Source: Methanosarcina barkeri MS (GTDB lineage: Archaea > Halobacteriota > Methanosarcinia > Methanosarcinales > Methanosarcinaceae). From it: a stretch of DNA of 64,000 nt. The position numbers and the translations under genes are program-made. Below are positions 56,902-64,000 of the stretch, piece by piece; the first letter of the stretch is position 1; every line of letters begins with the position of its first letter. The notes under the pieces are model-generated. The model searched no databases. It was not told where the DNA came from and saw only the letters and a program-made list of their open reading frames with translations. The stretch lies in contig NZ_CP009528.1 in assembly GCF_000970025.1 (NCBI RefSeq), positions 3,645,168 to 3,709,167 on the forward strand, written 5' to 3'.

Positions 56902-57210
56902 TCACTGGTTTTCTACCCAGGATTTCATTTCGTCATAGAGGAATTTTTCAGCAGCCTGCACCTTTTCCAGAGAGCCACGGAGAACCAGGAGTTCTCTTTC
57001 TTCACTGTTTGCTATACCTACAAACATCTTTCTGGTAACAGGTTCAAGCCCAAACTCTTCAACAATATCGTAAATAATAGACACAACCGTGCCCGGAGGG
57101 ATTATTAGGTCATACAGTTCTTCAAGATTCAGATCCCCGCATTCTTTTTCTTTTTCCTTTTCAAGTTGCTTTGAGGCAATTAACTCTTCCAGATTAAGTG
57201 TCTTGTGCAT
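56902..57210 (-). CDS. Small conserved-looking protein, family not recognised
   Basis: A 102-residue soluble protein. An N-terminal charged helix (KQLEKEKEKE) is followed by an alpha/beta domain: PPGTVVSIIYDIVEEFGL, then VTRKMFVGIANSEERELLVLRG and a final helix. It may be a methanogen-specific small protein like its neighbour, but I cannot assign a family. The ATG follows AGAAGGTGACC. It converges with the marker-2 gene. Confidence 0.75.
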   Translation of the reverse strand: MHKTLNLEELIASKQLEKEKEKECGDLNLEELYDLIIPPGTVVSIIYDIVEEFGLEPVTRKMFVGIANSEERELLVLRGSLEKVQAAEKFLYDEMKSWVENQ

Positions 57211-57922
57211 CCTGGGGTCACCTTCTTATTTTTCCTTTTTATTTTCCTTCCATTTTTCTGTTTGCAGCTTCTATCAGTTTCGATCAGCTTCAATCAAAAG
57301 AAGCAGGCGTAGTCAAGCGGAAAGGATTTTTGTTCGTTCATTGATAAAGTAATGAACATTGTTAAAGTAATGAATAAAGTAAATCAAACTAAAAATTACG
57401 ATATTGAACGTTGAGATATCTCAGGTAGTTAATCAGATCTTTTTGTATCAACTTATGATAGGTATAATCATATTTATGATTGATTCTCATGGGCATTATC
57501 TGTTATGGCCTGAATATTTTAAATTCAAATTATATAACCATTAACTTATAAAATTGTATTATAATTCATGAAGCTAAGCCACGACTCTATATGATTAGTG
57601 AGAACTTGATGGTAGTGAGAACTTGAGGGCGAAAGTAGAGAAAACCGTATTCTTGACTTCCGTGCAAAGAATATCTGAGAAATAATTCAATCCCATATCA
57701 AATAATAACCAATGTTAAATACGAGCAGAGTTAAAGTATTAGAGGTACAACTTAAAAAAATAATAACATCTCCTTTACTTATTATGAACCGGAACGTAAG
57801 TAAGCATACTGCAATTTAAAGAAATATAGAAAAACGTAAGGGAATGTGAGGAAAAAGGTTCTAAGCAAACCGATTCTGAGCAAACTTTATCTGAGATGAA
57901 ACTCTCTTATAAGAGGATAGCA
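57211..57922. other. Spacer of about 700 bases
   Basis: AT-rich, no supported gene in either direction, no tandem array. A promoter for the minus-strand gene at 57210 must lie near 57240-57300. Confidence 0.5.
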
Positions 57923-58237
57923 ATGCAGCAGTATAAATTGAAGCGCGGTTTTAAGCCTGATATTGACAGGATTTATTCTGTAATGACGGAATGTTTTTCC
58001 GGGGAGATCTCCAGAAACGAAGGAGTCCTTGAAACTTCCTATGGAGCTCTGTCAGAGATTAAAGTCTGGATTGAGAATAAAAAACTCTCTGTGGACACCG
58101 TTTCCGATAACGCAGTAACCGATGATGAAACTGTCATCCAGACCAATAAGTCCTTCCGGGATTTCCTGTATAAGGCTACCGGCTACACAGCAAAAGAACG
58201 AATAAAAAATGCCAAGAAAGAAGTCAGTGGGGAGTAA
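57923..58237 (+). CDS. Small conserved-looking protein (possibly DUF5611-like)
   Basis: A 104-residue soluble protein starting MQQYKLKRGFKPDIDRIYS, with an alpha/beta core (LSEIKVWIENKKLSVDT) and a C-terminal helix ending in AKKEVSGE. It resembles the small DUF5611 proteins of methanogens, but I hold that loosely. AGAGGAT lies before ATG 57923; an in-frame ATG at 57896 is weaker. The next gene starts 70 bases downstream on the same strand, so the two may be one operon. Confidence 0.7.
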   Translation: MQQYKLKRGFKPDIDRIYSVMTECFSGEISRNEGVLETSYGALSEIKVWIENKKLSVDTVSDNAVTDDETVIQTNKSFRDFLYKATGYTAKERIKNAKKEVSGE

Positions 58238-58305
58238 AACTCCTGACGACTTAATCTTATTTTGAAATTTTTTCTACCTGACACCCCCTATCTGGAGGTA
58301 TCTTT

Positions 58306-58818
58306 CTGAGTGACGATTTTCTGGAAAAACTGAAGAGCTTTGAGATTCCCACCTGCCTGCGGGTCTGCTGCGGAACCGACGGCTCAGTGACCTTCCTGCT
58401 GGAAATAATGACCCGAAAAACGGTAAGTGTAATAACTGAGTCTCAGTATACCGTTAAGGCTGACAAAACAATTGCTGCCCTTCTATGCGTGGAAGAGGGC
58501 AGTGAGGTAAACGAGAGGGTAGTCAGGCTCTCTGCAGGGAACACAACTTTTGTCCATGCAAGGTCTCTTTCTCCTCTGGAACGCATGCCTGAAACCATGA
58601 AGGAACAGCTCATGCGTGCGGACATCCCGATCGGCCGGATCCTGCGCAGTCATAACCTTGAGACCAGGCGCGACATGACCGAACTTGAAATCCTGGAAAG
58701 ACAAAACACCTTCGACGGCATACCTGTTCTTTCCCGTTCCTACAAGATAGTCCACAATAACCACGTCCTTATGTGGATTAACGAGCGCTTCCCTATCGAT
58801 GAGCGCTGGAGCTTATAA
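58306..58818 (+). CDS. Chorismate pyruvate-lyase-like protein (DUF98), apparent CTG start
   Basis: A PF01947-type protein, about 170 residues. Chorismate lyases of this group release pyruvate from chorismate to give 4-hydroxybenzoate. The core has VEEGSEVNERVVRL, FVHARSLSPLERMP, DIPIGRILR near residue 125 and FDGIPVLSRSYKIVHN. The frame opens after a stop at 58279; the only ATG or TTG downstream lie well inside the domain, and GTG 58387 would remove the N-terminal FLEKLKSFEIPTCLRVCCG. GGAGGT at 58294-58299 is correctly spaced for CTG 58306. Either CTG is the start or an ATG has mutated. Confidence 0.75.
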   Translation: MSDDFLEKLKSFEIPTCLRVCCGTDGSVTFLLEIMTRKTVSVITESQYTVKADKTIAALLCVEEGSEVNERVVRLSAGNTTFVHARSLSPLERMPETMKEQLMRADIPIGRILRSHNLETRRDMTELEILERQNTFDGIPVLSRSYKIVHNNHVLMWINERFPIDERWSL

Positions 58819-59014
58819 AGAAAATATCAGGAAAAGACGAACCAAATAACAAAATTGGAATATAATAGCTTTTTCGAAGCAATTTTTCGATTTATTTTAT
58901 GGCAAACTTGCAAATTTTGTAGCAGTCCGGGAGAAAATCCCACCTATTTCTGCTTTCAGTCGAAACCTTTATATCTCTGCTGTGATATTTTGGAGATGCT
59001 CTTTTAGCATCAGT

Positions 59015-59086
59015 GCCTTGGTGGCTTAGGGGTATAGCGCGTCCTTGGTAAGGACGAGGTCGCGGGTTCAAATCCCGCCCGAGGCT
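59015..59086 (+). tRNA. tRNA-Thr (GGT)
   Basis: A 72-nt cloverleaf: acceptor GCCTTGG with CCGAGGC (one G-U pair), discriminator T, anticodon arm CGTCC-TTGGTAA-GGACG with anticodon GGT, and T-loop GGTTCAAATCC. CCA is not encoded. A TATA box TTTATATC lies at 58968-58975. Confidence 0.95.
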
Positions 59087-59176
59087 TAAGTCTATCAGTA
59101 TAATGCCCTACTTTTTTAGGGTTTATTGGCTTATAAGGATATCCTTATCAAAAGTCAATTTCCCTCATTTCGTATT

Positions 59177-59485
59177 TTATAATCGATTTTTTACTCTCGA
59201 AGGGAACATATATTCAACTAATTCGGGTATTGCTTCTTTTGAGATCCCAAAGGAATCCATTAAGGTCTTTTCAGGGTTTTCAGGCAACTTGCCTGCAGAT
59301 AACAGTATCCTTTTAATGTACTCTGCGAAGTCCTCTAATGTTAAGGTTTCTGTGACCTTTATGTTTTTGACAATATATGTGAGAATTTCTTGCCTTTCTC
59401 TAAAATGCTATTTCTCTAATACATTAACTTCTACATTCAGATACAGAACTTGTCCAGAGTCAGGACTAACGGTTTTAATATACAT
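59177..59485 (-). CDS. 102-codon ORF with one in-frame amber codon
   Basis: The minus strand from ATG 59485 to TAA 59177 is open except for a TAG at 59408-59410 (codon 26). AAGGAGGCGAG stands right before the ATG. The first part reads MYIKTVSPDSGQVLYLNVEV; after the TAG the frame continues HFRERQEILTYIVKN, TLTLEDFAEYIKRILLSAG and PELVEYMFPSRVKNRL. Methanosarcina decodes UAG as pyrrolysine, so a 102-residue Pyl-containing protein is possible. Alternatives: a pseudogene, or two short peptides. Family unknown. Confidence 0.5.
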
Positions 59486-59515
59486 TTTTCTCGCCTCCTT
59501 CCCCGGGGCAAGGTA

Positions 59516-59966
59516 TTAAGGATCAGAACACCAAATAGTATATTGCTTGTATCTATGTCGAATGTCCTGGGTTGCTTGTTCAGAGACCGGAAGAATGTAA
59601 TAATCTCCTTTTCTGATAACTTGAGCAGGAGAAGATATAGTCCAATCTTTTTTATCTTCTTTCATCTCGTTTACAAGTTCGCGTTTGATGCCGCTACAAT
59701 TATCTTTGTCTACCATTATGTAATATCTTTCACCCATAGTATTAGTGTCATATTCCATTCTATAGTTCCGAGTCATGTCATAGTCTTGAAGAATGGCTTT
59801 TACTTCTGACTCAGAAATTCCATCTTAAATTGAATATACAGACCACCTACTTGGGAATTGGAATACTGAGTTTGTGAATTAACTGGAGCTTTTATAAATT
59901 GTCCAGCAATCATCACGAGAATAAAAAAATAATAAAAAAAATAATTTCTTTATTGATTTTGCTCAT
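59516..59966 (-). pseudogene. Broken UPF0228-family gene
   Basis: Starts with CAGGTGTTGAT-ATG-AGC at 59966, encodes MSKINKEIIFFIIFLFS, then suffers a frameshift, continues GGLYIQFK in a second frame and, after another frameshift, [37 protein letters not shown] and [17 protein letters not shown]-like sequence in the last frame. It ends early at 59516 compared with the intact relative at 61016. At least two frameshifts and a C-terminal loss mark it as a pseudogene. Confidence 0.75.
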
Positions 59967-59990
59967 ATCAACACCTGAAAAGTGAAGATG

Positions 59991-60066
59991 ATTCGATAAA
60001 CCCATAGTTTGCTGTCTGTATAAGATATAAACAATCACTGAAACCAGAAATTTATCGAACTTCTCT
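59991..60066 (-). promoter_or_regulatory. Diverged copy of the 3' inverted repeat of C39-like genes
   Basis: On the minus strand, AGAAGTTCGATAAATTTCTG at 60065 leftward and GGGTTTATCGAATC near 59991 form an inverted repeat that matches the element at 21958-22044. It follows the C39-like fragment directly, as the other copy follows the intact gene. Confidence 0.45.
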
Positions 60067-60074
60067 TAGAAATT

Positions 60075-60330
60075 TTAAGGCTTCACATATATACGTTTTC
60101 TTTCTTGAGCACCATTGACTTCCACCTTTCGGGAACCAGATCCAACAAGCTATGGATCATTAATATAGATGTGATATGATCCAATAACAGTATCACCGTA
60201 TCCATAACAAACTCGAAAATGATTTGGACTTGTAATCATAGTGAAAAACGGTCTGTAATTGTCGATCTCAGTTTTAGCGGTCGTAAAACTCATAGTAGTA
60301 CTATTTTGTGTGCCCCGCTGCCCTAATCCA
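60075..60330 (-). pseudogene. C-terminal fragment of a C39-like peptidase gene
   Basis: The minus strand encodes MSFTTAKTEIDNYRPFFTMI, SPNHFRVCYGYGDTV and YHIYINDP, then TAG (60150-60152), then LVGSGSRKVEVNGAQERK and RIYVKP to a TAA at 60075. It aligns with the end of the intact protein (EIENNRPFFSMIPGHFRLCRGY ... LNDPLPVGS ... RIYVR), with the amber codon at the Leu/Pro position after NDP. The catalytic Cys part is gone. A pseudogene is the simplest reading. Confidence 0.7.
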
Positions 60331-60754
60331 CCCTGTTGCTGAATAAGCTGCTTATGTTTTTGCCTTCTTATGACTTATATCTCCTTTCTCTGGGCTTTTC
60401 ATGGGTTGGTTGAGGGATAAAGGCCTTCTTGGGAGAGAGTCAGGTTCTGTAAGAAAGGGAAACTGCCGGGAAGATCGTCAAAGAAGTTGATGAAAAAATA
60501 ATTTTCAAAAAAATCATCTATCACATGAGTACATATGTTATGTTAAAACATGTGTATTTTGGAAGATTTAAGAGAGAAATAAAGCGGAAAGAGAGAAAAA
60601 TAGATGAAATTGCACAGGTTTTGTTACAAAACCTGTGTATATTAGAAACATAAATATTTTTAGAGAATGAAAAAAAATGGGGAAACAGAAAAACGAAATA
60701 GGAAGAAAATATCTAAAGATGGCATTTAACACATCCCTGCACTAATTAGCAGTC

Positions 60755-60900
60755 ACCAAGAAGATGCTAAAGGTTCTCAATGACAAGATTATGAAAAAAT
60801 TCATGCTCTAATTCGAGAAGAAATAGGAGTAGAATCAATCGTATCTTTAAGAGTAAGGAAAAGAAAGAAAATGTTAGTGTATAAACAAAAAAGCTGTAAA
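60755..60900 (+). pseudogene. Possible DDE transposase scrap
   Basis: A plus-strand frame reads EKIHALIREEIGVESIVSLR followed by VRKRKKMLVYKQ, reminiscent of the region after the second catalytic Asp in IS4/IS5-type transposases (DxxYD..K.H.LIREELG.D.IIPLR). No start, and stops close by. The surrounding 60331-61015 holds no other gene. Confidence 0.3.
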
Positions 60901-61015
60901 AATAATTTTATAAAACTAAGGATTTCTACAGAGTCGAAAGCTTGGTGTTTTTAAGTACCTAAAATTTAGTTGATACTCTAAACAATAGGTTACCAATCTC
61001 CAGTGACTTGGAGTA

Positions 61016-61552
61016 TTACCCCACAATATCATCCAGACCTACAATCAAAACTTTCTCATTTGTTTCGAGTTCATTTTTTATCCTGATTGCATACCTCTCC
61101 AGAATATAATTCTCTCCAACAACCCAGGGCGCTGATCCATCTCCAAACTGGATATAACACATAACAGCCTTTTTCAACTGAAGGTTATTTTTTTCCACCA
61201 TTGCGAGAACATTTTCATCTGGACCAAATTCTTCAGATAACATAATTATGTTATAATTTCCTTTTTTGATTTCAACTACAGAAGTCCAGTTTTCATCTTT
61301 CCTTAATTCATATATTTTATCTTCATCAACTTCTATGTAGTACATTCCTCGCCCAATATTAGAATTATAGTCTATGGTATAATTCACGGGTATGTCGTAA
61401 TTTTCAAGAATGGCTTTAACTTCCGCCTCACTAGTTTCATTTTCAAATTGAATAAATAAACCAGGTGTTTTAACTTCTTGAGATTGCATCATCAGTGCTA
61501 AGAAGGTTAGAAGAGCAATAAAAACAACAATTACTTTGCTAATTTTATTCAC
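61016..61552 (-). CDS. UPF0228 family protein (membrane-anchored)
   Basis: About 178 residues. One N-terminal membrane segment (KVIVVFIALLTFLALMM, residues about 7-23) is followed by two alpha/beta repeats: GLFIQFENETSEAEVKAILENY, IGRGMYYIEVDEDKIYELR, and later VMCYIQFGDGSAPWV and RYAIRIKNELETNEKVLIVG. UPF0228 proteins are typical of Methanosarcina and occur as families; function unknown. GTG 61552 aligns with the ATG of the broken paralogue and has GGTGAT upstream, so I prefer it to GTG 61561. It starts 27 bases after the end of the C39-like pseudogene. Confidence 0.82.
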   Translation of the reverse strand: MNKISKVIVVFIALLTFLALMMQSQEVKTPGLFIQFENETSEAEVKAILENYDIPVNYTIDYNSNIGRGMYYIEVDEDKIYELRKDENWTSVVEIKKGNYNIIMLSEEFGPDENVLAMVEKNNLQLKKAVMCYIQFGDGSAPWVVGENYILERYAIRIKNELETNEKVLIVGLDDIVG

Positions 61553-61570
61553 ATCAATCACCGAAAAAAT

Positions 61571-61588
61571 GAGGAGTTTTAACTCCTC
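61571..61588 (-). terminator. Hairpin between the C39-like pseudogene and UPF0228
   Basis: GAGGAGTT-TT-AACTCCTC, an 8-bp perfect stem on either strand; on the minus strand it is followed by ATTTTTT, so it looks like a terminator. It overlaps the stop codon at 61579. Confidence 0.5.
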
Positions 61589-62140
61589 ACATATATACGT
61601 TCAATTTCAGAACCGAATGCCTCCCAATAAGGTACACAGAAATATATGGGATTAGGATTACCTATACGCAAATATTCATTCGAACCACTTATTTTGTATC
61701 CACGACACATTCGAACATGACCTGGAACTCCACTCGCGAATTTAGCGATTTCTCTTGATTTATTCATAGCTGTAGTGGCATCAAAAGGTTTTGGCTCAAA
61801 TAAAACAAGTTGGACTGTTTGCCCAAGCCTTTTATCTGCAGCAATGTCGATTATACCTATCAGGGTTTTATTTTTATATACAGAAAATTGATAATACAAC
61901 TTTTGACCAGTTGGATCGTAGAGCTCCAGTGGTTTGGAATCAATAGATGCTCCTGTCCAGTTTTCAAATCCTGATGTGTTAGTTGCGATAAAGTCTATCA
62001 TATTTGCATTAGCATGCTTAAAGGCTTCCTCAGCAGTTACAGAGTAATTATCCTCTGTCTGTGCACTTACCTGGTATCAATGCAATACCAACCAACATTG
62101 TCAAAAGAAGTATGCTTATCTTAATTTTGTTCTTAACCAT
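61579..62140 (-). pseudogene. Decayed C39-like peptidase gene
   Basis: From ATG 62140 the signal peptide MVKNKIKISILLLTMLVGIALIP is readable, then a small indel (CCAGGTAAGTGCACAG versus CCGGCCGCAGGTGCACAG in the intact gene) shifts the frame. The prodomain resumes from about 62040 (ANMIDFIATNTSGFENWTGA) to KSREIAKFAS, where an internal deletion of roughly 200 codons joins it to GVPGHVRMCRGYKI and the C-terminal RIYVRS. The catalytic Cys region is lost while the His motif remains. A shortened 140-residue ORF persists from 62001. Confidence 0.85.
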
Positions 62141-62306
62141 ATTTTTCCTCCTGTTTAGCACCCAAGAGGTAGAATCAGACAAGCTTAAATACACGCAAAG
62201 CTAACATGATCACTGCCTCTTAGAGCGTATTTTATGGAGTTTGGGTGATAGCTGGAAAATACTTTTAAACTCCATAAATTCCTCTTACTTACTTCTTTAT
62301 AAGTTT
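62141..62306 (-). promoter_or_regulatory. Conserved leader of the decayed C39-like gene
   Basis: Homologous to 20548-20710 over its whole length. Shared parts: ACTTATAAAG TATA box, TTTATGGAGTTT/AAACTCCATAAA hairpin (perfect here), GAGGCAGTGATCATG, GTATTTAAGCTTG.CTGATTCT, and the CCTCTT segment that can pair with the AGGAGG ribosome-binding site at 62147-62152. Confidence 0.55.
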
Positions 62307-63137
62307 TCTGTGTAAATTTTCAAACAATTCGATTTTCGAACTAATTTTGAATCTGAAACTAGTCCTTGACCATTGTCAGTTGGATGATTTGGCTAAAAAC
62401 TTTATATATGGGTACTCGATTGATGTCATATTTTGTATTATTATAAAATTTAAAAGTAACACAAAGTAAAATCCATTAAGTCAATACTTGTATTGATTTA
62501 TACCTTAACTCCAATGTTTTGTGGGGGATATATAGAGATCTTATCAAGAGGATGGTAATTTTCAACTACAAGTGCCTCAATGCCAAAAGTACTATAAATT
62601 GATTCCCAAATTCTTTACATAGCTTTCAAAAACTCAATGATTAAATTAGAACAGTAAAAGCTTTATGCAGGCCAAAACTGAAGGGAAATAATTGTTTACT
62701 TCCTTAAGTATCTTCTAGGCTTTAGTGTAATCTTCAAGTTTACGAAAACTGTATATTCAATAAGTTGAAAATTAATTTGTTTTCAAATGCGATAGACTTC
62801 ATTATAAAAAATACATATTTAATATATTCCCTGTTGAGTGGGAATATAATTTTCGCTCGTTTTCTCATCAAAATCGTAATCAAATGGACCGAAATTACTT
62901 AGAAAAAATTAGATATCTTAATATATTCCCTACAAAAAATCGATCTCTTAAAGTCATTTCAGTTGCCATTATTCCCGACTCCCTTAAATTTTATCAAGAC
63001 CTACCGGTACTGAAGCTATTTTTTAACATATTTCTGCCTCTCATGAAGGCCAAAAACAGCAATTGAAAAGAAAAACAGCTTAATGAAAACGTTTATAAAA
63101 ATAAACGTTACATTACTTAATGGCTAGTTAAGTAGTT
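62307..63137. other. AT-rich stretch without supported genes
   Basis: A 60-codon ORF at 62884-63066 lacks a ribosome-binding site and any recognisable motif. No tandem array or tRNA was seen. Confidence 0.5.
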
Positions 63138-63174
63138 CTGTTAAGCCGCTTTTCTCGGAATTGCCGCTTAACAG
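63138..63174 (-). terminator. Inverted repeat at the end of the small RHH-like gene
   Basis: CTGTTAAGC at 63138-63146 and GCTTAACAG at 63166-63174 are perfect inverted repeats that overlap the stop codon at 63168. It could be a terminator or, given the integrase nearby, part of a recombination site. Confidence 0.4.
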
Positions 63175-63326
63175 GCCACTTTCTTATTAATTTCTTCTTT
63201 TTCTTTTAGATCCTTTACAGCTTCATCGTATGCTTTCCAAATCTTCAAACCATGCTCTTGTGCATAATCTGCAATTTTGTCATGAGTACTTCTTTTAATT
63301 TCAGGTCTTAACATTCCTTCTCGCAT
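63168..63326 (-). CDS. 52-residue ribbon-helix-helix-like protein
   Basis: A short gene with a perfect AAGGAGGT ribosome-binding site eight bases before its ATG. The product begins MREGMLRPEIKRSTHDKIAD and continues YAQEHGLKIWKAYDEAVK with a Lys/Glu-rich end. The strand-like RPEIKRST segment followed by two helices resembles CopG/RHH DNA-binding proteins of plasmids, viruses and antitoxins. It lies next to an integrase, so it may regulate an integrated element. Not certain, but the start signals are strong. Confidence 0.65.
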   Translation of the reverse strand: MREGMLRPEIKRSTHDKIADYAQEHGLKIWKAYDEAVKDLKEKEEINKKVAC

Positions 63327-63403
63327 AAATTACCTCCTTAATTAAGTGTACATCTCTATGTTTAGTCTAATATATAAACCTTTGGTAAAATAAAGAATAT
63401 TAG

Positions 63404-63426
63404 AGCTTTATTTCAGAAATAAAGCT
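63404..63426 (-). terminator. Hairpin between integrase and small gene
   Basis: AGCTTTATTT-CAG-AAATAAAGCT is a perfect 10-bp stem with a 3-nt loop, 50 bases after the integrase stop on the minus strand. Confidence 0.5.
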
Positions 63427-63478
63427 TTAATAGAGATTTAAACTGAGGGTGCTATGCCGTATAAAGGGCATTGTACTC

Positions 63479-64000
63479 TCAGTCCAAAGCCTCACCTTTA
63501 TTCTTTTTTTCTGCGACCTTCTTCGCATACATTTTTTGCATAATTCCTACCGCCTCAGGGCTTCTCAAGAGTACTTCCATAAGCTCAGGTATCTTATTTT
63601 CCAGTTCCTCAAGTTCAAGAGCTACAGCTAAATCAAGAATACGTCCGCACCTTGAGCAAAATTTAGATGTAGGACTGTTGATCTTTTCACATATTGGGCA
63701 GGTCTTACTGGTAAGTTCCGGGATCATGTCTTCTTTTTTCGTCATGCCATAGATCCGGAGCATAGCATCATCTACCTGTTTCCCGGAAAGATGAACATAG
63801 ACACTGGGCATATCTGAACCATGAACCCATCCTAAATGAGCTTCCATTTGAGATTCAGTCAAATGTTGGGCAAGTTCTGTACTTCTGGAATGCCGGAAGA
63901 GATGATTATAGACTCTCTTTTTAATTCCAGCTTTTTCCGTAAGCATACCTATGAGCTTTCGAAAAGCAGAGTACTGCATAGGTTTGCCGTTACACTTTCC
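63479..64000 (-). CDS. Tyrosine recombinase/integrase, C-terminal part (cut by window end)
   Basis: The frame is open to the window edge, so the N-terminal part is missing. The catalytic domain shows YNHLFRHSRSTELA (H-x-x-R), HLGWVHGSDM and the nucleophile Tyr in MPSVYVHLSG. After it comes a zinc-ribbon tail CPICEKINSPTSKFCSRCG and a helical end rich in Lys/Glu. This layout is common in archaeal chromosomal integrases of the XerC/phage type. It may belong to an integrated element that extends beyond the window. A first in-frame Met inside the window is at 63979. Confidence 0.9.
   Translation of the reverse strand, partial: GKCNGKPMQYSAFRKLIGMLTEKAGIKKRVYNHLFRHSRSTELAQHLTESQMEAHLGWVHGSDMPSVYVHLSGKQVDDAMLRIYGMTKKEDMIPELTSKTCPICEKINSPTSKFCSRCGRILDLAVALELEELENKIPELMEVLLRSPEAVGIMQKMYAKKVAEKKNKGEALD

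Noticed and set aside
59103-59519. Plus-strand ORF of 138 codons
   Set aside because: It is antisense to the amber-containing ORF, whose ribosome-binding site and codon pattern are much better; the plus-strand product has no recognisable feature.
62884-63066. 60-codon plus-strand ORF
   Set aside because: No ribosome-binding site, AT-rich composition and no motif; probably chance.

Overview
The window comes from a methanogenic archaeon of the genus Methanosarcina. Evidence: an archaeal nif operon with nifI1-nifI2 between nifH and nifD, a complete six-subunit Ech hydrogenase operon (echABCDEF), methanogenesis marker protein 2, UPF0228-type proteins, PGF-CTERM surface proteins, BRE/TATA promoters with Shine-Dalgarno-led genes, and low-GC intergenic DNA full of short tandem repeats. 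Ech argues against M. acetivorans and for a M. barkeri/M. mazei-like species; I cannot name the species from sequence alone.

Layout. 0-10 kb: prolyl-tRNA synthetase, UPF0284, a broken zinc-ribbon gene, a tRNA cluster (Asn, CAT anticodon, Asn), class I aldolase plus pyruvate kinase, a secreted protein and a TPR protein. 10-20 kb: a geranylgeranyl-reductase-family flavoprotein and nifH-I1-I2-D-K-E-N. 20-26 kb: a secreted C39-like cysteine peptidase with a conserved structured-looking leader, a YVTN beta-propeller surface protein, IS1-type transposase debris, a membrane hydrolase-like protein and a methyltransferase. 27-31.5 kb: glnK-amtB, a second amt, and corA. 31.7-34.3 kb: a metal/metalloid/redox module (thioredoxin-like protein, DGC-type zinc-binding protein, a 52-residue Cys-rich protein, ArsP-like permease) behind a two-site palindromic operator. 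35-40.4 kb: ech operon. 41-50 kb: DEAD-box helicase, TauE/SafE, methyltransferase, HyuA-like protein, two phosphoesterases, a second DGC protein. 50.6-53.5 kb: preQ0 (archaeosine) genes queC-DUF366-queE-queD. 53.8-59 kb: nifB, ferredoxin, methanogenesis marker 2, small conserved genes, a chorismate-lyase-like gene with an apparent CTG start, tRNA-Thr. 59-62.2 kb: a graveyard of C39-peptidase and UPF0228 paralogues, including an ORF with an in-frame amber codon. 63-64 kb: a small ribbon-helix-helix-like gene and the C-terminal part of a tyrosine integrase that runs off the window.

Nitrogen metabolism ties much of the window together: nitrogenase and its cofactor scaffold, the NifI switch proteins, GlnK/Amt ammonium uptake, nifB for the FeMo-cofactor core, and a nearby 2[4Fe-4S] ferredoxin. 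Ech can supply reduced ferredoxin, which nitrogenase needs.

The most unusual material is the C39-peptidase/UPF0228 family. The intact peptidase gene and a decayed copy 41 kb away share about 160 bases of leader that can form mutually exclusive helices, one of which covers the ribosome binding site. A 3' inverted repeat is also shared between copies.
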